64,000 nt of DNA from Absidia repens (lineage: Eukaryota; Mucoromycota; Mucoromycetes; Mucorales; Cunninghamellaceae): positions 324,001 to 388,000 of the forward strand of contig MCGE01000027.1 in the NCBI GenBank assembly GCA_002105175.1, written 5' to 3'. Shown here piece by piece: positions 59,901 through 64,000 of this stretch. The notes under the pieces are model-generated. The model did not search any database. It was not told where the DNA came from and saw only the letters and a program-made list of their open reading frames with translations. Both the position numbers and the translations under genes were made by a program. The number at the start of each line of letters is the position of its first letter. Positions within the stretch are counted from its first letter, which is position 1.

Positions 59901-61895
59901 GACTATATTCAATAGGTTCTTTATCGCGAATTTCAAGTCATCCTCTTTGCAATCAAGACGCACGACAAGGAACGGGGCAACAATGGAATTTTATTGAATC
60001 CTGGCAACTCGTATACGATCAAGAAATCCGACCTTTGTATTTATATTGCCGAAAATCCCAAGGAAATACGGGATATTGATGGATTGGTAATATCATAAAA
60101 GTGTTAAACAAATGGAAAAATAAAACAAGGTCAACCACACACTCAACTTTTTATTGTTTTGTTTTCCTGCTCTTATTAGTCCTCTGAATATATCAGACGT
60201 GAAATCATGAAAATACAGCGGACACGGGCATACTTTCCAACTCAAACATCGAATTTTTCGTCAACAAACGCGACTCCAACGCCATCATCCCCATCCTCAT
60301 CATCACTGTCAAATTCACCATCAACATTGTCATTCAAGTACTCAATTCAATCTTATCGGCTTTCCAAATTACCGACATCTCGGTGTGAATTTTTGAACAA
60401 TGGTCGTTTCTTGGCTACTGGTCTTGGTGGTGGTTTAGCAAACTTGGCTACTGGAAATACAAAACTACCTCTATGCTACCTTCTTGGAACCCCAACCGTG
60501 CTAGATGATGCTATCTTCCAATCTGTTGATCATTTGACTGGACATATTTTAGTTTGTCTCCACCGTGAAGTGAAGAATATATTCAAATTTATATACAATT
60601 TACGGTAAGAAAAACAAAGGGGGAAGTAATGATATGCTGATTTTGCTGATATTAAATTAGGACTCACCATGTGGCGCCGGAAGAAATTCAAGATATCGTT
60701 TTATTATGCTCAAATCTTCCTGATCAAAAAACATTCCAGCGCGTCAACATGTTTCCTAGGATTTATTTTGTAGAAGTAAGATGAATAAACGAGAACTGAT
60801 TTATATCTAACCTAGAATTACCTTCGTTCCTTTACTTTGTAGGGTGATTGCAAGAAACCGGAAGATCTTCTTCGTGCTGGTGCTACACGGGCAAAGCAAA
60901 TTGTTATCATGCGACTGGAAGCAAGTGTAACCAACCACGCGACTTCATACCATCAAGGAAGAAACCGGGATAGTTCCGCCATGTAAGAAACAAAAGAAGA
61001 AAGAAAAAGACGCTGCATATATATTCACAAATTTGATGTTTCTGTGTAATATTTCTATAGCATGGCCAATCATATTATTGATCTTCTATTGCAAGATGCA
61101 CAAGGAGCTAAATCCACGTCCACCATTGTCAATTTGGGTAATATTAAAAAAACAAGACCGAAAAAAAGCAAGTTGACTAAATATTTTAGCTTATCCATAG
61201 TCGAAAAATCAAATATCAACTATATGCACTTACTGCAAGGGATTGAACTGGTGGAAGAAACTGATGTGTTTTATTCTCCCTCATATGCCTCTGGTGGAGT
61301 CATCGCCGATAGTCTCATCAACAATGTCCTTTTAAGTCAAACATACTACAAGCCTGATATTGTGTCGATTCTCAAGATACTTATTGGAATGAACACATAC
61401 GATACCTCTCATCATTTGACGCCTCGATCGAACAATCAACATGACTCTACACCTCCTCACTACAGCCCACCATTCATTCCGTCAAAAGAGAATGGTTCGG
61501 CTGATATCCGGCAAAATGAATCGTACATGTGGAATAAAGACTTTAGTCGCCCACCAACACCAACCCGCGACTCTTTTACGTCGGCTTCATCATCAATATC
61601 AAAATCCTCGCCATTTTCTCCTATACCCACTCATATTCACACGGAATCACACTTGAACTCCATACCGCTCCCAGCTGGATTTGTTTACCAACCATTTGTC
61701 ACACTTTTTGAAACCCTTTTACTGGATCATGGCGTACTTACAATTGGGTTACTTCGTGCGCCAACACCCAGTTTGGAAAACAAGCTGCCGTTTGTGTATA
61801 CAAATCCTGTCCCATCCTTGATTCTGGAACCCACTGACCATCTGTATGTTCTTTCCCCGGTTGGTTGGTCCCCTTCGAAATGCCCCCATTTATAG
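56973..61895 (+). CDS. BK-type (slowpoke-like) potassium channel alpha subunit
   Basis: Plasma-membrane K+ channel of about 1200 residues in many short exons. Transmembrane part: WVIVLFVRLDLMVDLVFCLLYLLEL, LLSLWNFMSFIL, S4-like FLRSWVLLLRIKSAMKIKV, then the pore YMVSVTLSTVGYGDITPV with the K+ filter TVGYGD (an intron falls inside GD), and SLSIIPALIADLLDTI. RCK1: FILIIGTFTPEQVNDILDGFL, RARYAQAIFTMSDARAIDP, ICVGEFKQNLLAMNCRCPGVSTLL. RCK2: LTGHILVCLHREVKNIFKFIYNLR, DLLRAGATRAKQIVIM, YASGGVIADSLINNVLLSQTYYKPDI. Order and motifs match animal BK channels. The aspartate-rich calcium bowl before the last block is absent (IELVEETDVFYSPSYASG). The start is the first ATG before MESIASDEEN; the upstream frame also starts at a TTG but that is unlikely. 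Confidence 0.92.
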
Positions 61896-62040
61896 ACCTC
61901 TTTTTTATGTTTTTATTATATTAGTTATAGAATTTTACCATTTTGATATTTCTTTTTTATTTATACCTTCCATTCCTCCACTCACAGAATTTAGTATAGC
62001 TTACATCAACTCTCCCTCCCCCCACACGCACCAATTTTTT

Positions 62041-62241
62041 TAATATAATAAAACACCTTGGTACTCCTGGGGCTTTTTGAAATATTTAGTTTACTGTGTG
62101 TTAGGCTTTTTTTTTGTTTTTTATTTTTTTTATTTTTTTGGAAATATGGTATGTGTTTTGATAGGGTGTGATTTAGCGACTCATTCATTTCGCATTGTGG
62201 TGGCCGCTGAACGTTGCGGCGGTAACGGTCGGAGGGCCGTG

Positions 62242-62277
<36 letters not shown>

Positions 62278-62394
62278 AGAAAGGGAATTAAACGGTTTTA
62301 CGATTTCATATTATGGTGGAAATATTCTTTACCACCGGTTAGTGGGATACTTCTATGTGTGTCCATTTGATGGTAAAAAGTAGGTAAGCGTATT
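62041..62394. other. BK 3' flank and A31-terminated GC-rich block
   Basis: AATAAAACACC near 62048 is a candidate poly(A) signal for the channel. At 62195-62245 a GC-rich stretch (TGGCCGCTGAACGTTGCGGC) ends directly in A31 (62246-62276), as a retroposed transcript end might. The first part is T-rich. Confidence 0.4.
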
Positions 62395-62800
62395 GGCACT
62401 CCGACCTCCATCGATTTAAATTTCTCGCCACTCTCGTTTTTTTTTTTTTTTCTTCTCTTTTTCAGAATATCATCTTCAAAGTCTCATTGGGGTGCTGGTA
62501 ATCCTGGATTAGTTTTAGAATGTGAATTAGGGGCATTTTAAAAAATGCAATACCAACATCATGGGGAAACCCTTTCATTTTGCGGACCGCCATTAGATTA
62601 GTCTTCGAAATATTGTCACTAAAACGCCCTTAATTTAACTCTAGTACTAGTTGTCATATTCTATATCTACAATTAAATAAAACATATCCTGTCTTTTTAC
62701 CATTAGTCTCTCATGCATTATATTGTCTTGTTGAATGTGGTGTAGCGGTGTAAAAAAAAGAGGACCTGGTGAGTGGGTATGGGTGAAAAAAAAAATGGGT
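62395..62800 (+). repeat. Dispersed repeat, short subfamily, copy H
   Basis: GGGGTGCTGGTAATCCTGGATTAG, TAGGGGCATTTTAAAAAATGCAA, core CATGGGGAAACCCTTTCATT, CATTAGATTAGTCTTCGAA, ATTAAATAAAACATATCC and ATTGTCTTGTTGAATG follow the order of copy G. Ends in a TGGTGAGTGGGTATGGGTG stretch, also present in altered form at 14310. Confidence 0.7.
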
Positions 62801-63639
62801 GACATATCATGGTAACTACTCTAGTCATCTCCTACATACGGCATATGTCCCTTTTGCGACTCTCAGGACCCAGACTGTAGGATGTGGGTTAGAAAAACTT
62901 GATTGAGGGGGAGCACAACGGCATCAGCTCAAATATTCAAAGGGGGATGGGAAAAAAAAAGGTATAAGCAACAATGTATTGCCGGCGTATGGCGTTTGAT
63001 GGGATTGGACATTTTGCCATTTGAACCATAGTAGACTACCCTTTGTTTCTCATTTTGGTTCAGTTTAGGGACGTTAATGTTTTTTTATATATTTTACCTG
63101 ATGCAAAAAATAAAAATAATAATAATGAGAATATATGAAGTACTGTATGGCAGTTTGACGACTATGCTGGCGGCGCGGTAATGGCTGATATATATATAAA
63201 GATATGACAGTCATTAGCATCACCTTTAATATCAAGCTACCTATAACTGTGCCAACCAGTTGCTTGAGGGTGGGAGAGAGGAGGTTAGCTTTTGGCGACA
63301 AAAAACTATTTTGATACAGTGGTAGGCATGATGAAGAGGTCATTGAAAAAGTACTAGCTTTTTTTTATTATTATGATGAGTAATCCAGCCAGAATGCATG
63401 GGAAAATTCTCTACTCTAGAGTACATTACAATACAGTATAGTATGTACAGCACAGAATAGCATGGGGATGTCTTTATCTAGATTTGTTAATATAATTGAT
63501 CGATTAGGAATAAGACCATATTCGATTAAGTTGCTGTGACTCTGGAGAAATGTAACATATTAGGGGAGCTAGAAAGCAGGTGTATGGTAGGATATTCACA
63601 AAACTACCTTGCCTAACACATAAATACAGAATGGGTCAT
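62801..63639. other. Repeat-flanking spacer
   Basis: No gene seen. TATATATATAAAG near 63189 and a cluster of ACAATACAGTATAGTATGTACAG near 63425 are the only conspicuous motifs. Confidence 0.4.
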
Positions 63640-64000
63640 ATTATGTTTAAGCAAAACGGCGTATTTTATTGAAGTAAATGAGATAAATACTAAACTAAAA
63701 TCGAAGGGTTTATTTCAACGAGTCCAAATGGAGGTAGCAGGAGGGAGACTACAGCGAGATCAACTGAATGGTCAACACTAACAAATGGGATTGAGTGTCA
63801 GTAAAAAAAAAAAAAAAAAAAAAAAAGGAGGGGTCTATTGTGCGAAACATGAGAGAGACTACGGACATATTTCATTGGATAAAGTAAAAGATATATATTT
63901 TATTCAGACATAGATACAAACTATGACATTCTGACACTAAACTAAGCTAATGAAGTCACCAAAAAACTAACGAATAGTGTTCCTTAATCCTGAATCCAAA
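63640..64000 (-). repeat. Dispersed repeat, long subfamily, copy F (cut by window end)
   Basis: CGTATTTTATTGAAGTAAATGAG, ATACTAAACTAAAATCG, GGTCAACACTAACAAATGG, A25 at 63805-63826, ATATTTTATTCAGACATAG, GACACTAAACTAAGCTAATG and TCCTGAATCCAAA. The window ends right before the core. Confidence 0.7.

Overview
The window looks like nuclear DNA of a filamentous early-diverging fungus, most likely a mucoralean (Mucoromycota). Genes carry many short GT-AG introns. Intergenic DNA is AT-rich with long A and T tracts. The set includes an F-box protein, a Zn2Cys6 regulator, ERG6, RAD50 and an RTA1-like protein, plus a metazoan-like BK (slowpoke-type) potassium channel. As far as I know, such channels among fungi are mainly reported from early-diverging lineages. 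The taxonomic call is inference.

Layout. 1-6.5 kb: dispersed repeats, an F-box/LRR-like gene and a bifunctional PFK-2/FBPase-2 gene. 7-12.5 kb: a polyglutamine-rich Zn2Cys6 transcription factor converging on a DP-type (E2F partner) winged-helix gene. 13-26 kb: repeat-rich, with a secreted flavin amine oxidase, an RTA1-family membrane protein, a TXNDC9/PLP1 co-chaperone and degraded coding relics. 26.5-33.5 kb: an OMA1-type mitochondrial protease, an uncharacterised 794-aa protein and ERG6. 36.8-49.5 kb, all on the minus strand: a P4-ATPase flippase with a one-base frameshift, a bZIP factor, RAD50, and an unlisted 57-aa secreted peptide precursor with a Kex2-like KR site. 50-56 kb: eS25, a disrupted unknown gene carrying a 232-bp hAT-like MITE with perfect 11-bp TIRs and an 8-bp target duplication, a frameshifted LINE reverse-transcriptase fragment, and short repeats ending in (ATT)n. 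57-62 kb: the BK channel. 62-64 kb: more dispersed repeats.

Functional themes. DP, RAD50 and E2F-like sites upstream of both suggest a possible G1/S regulatory link, by inference only. ERG6, the flippase, the RTA1 protein and the BK channel are membrane-lipid and ion functions. No operon-like organisation is expected or seen.

The most unusual material is a dispersed non-coding repeat family with at least ten recognisable copies. Its longer form carries a CACGTGGGCGGG box at one end, and nearly all copies share a core close to ATGAAAGGGTTTCCCCAT. The small Kex2-type peptide gene, the fresh-looking hAT MITE and a 97-base homopolymer in an intron are also notable. CDS coordinates span introns; splice sites were read by eye.
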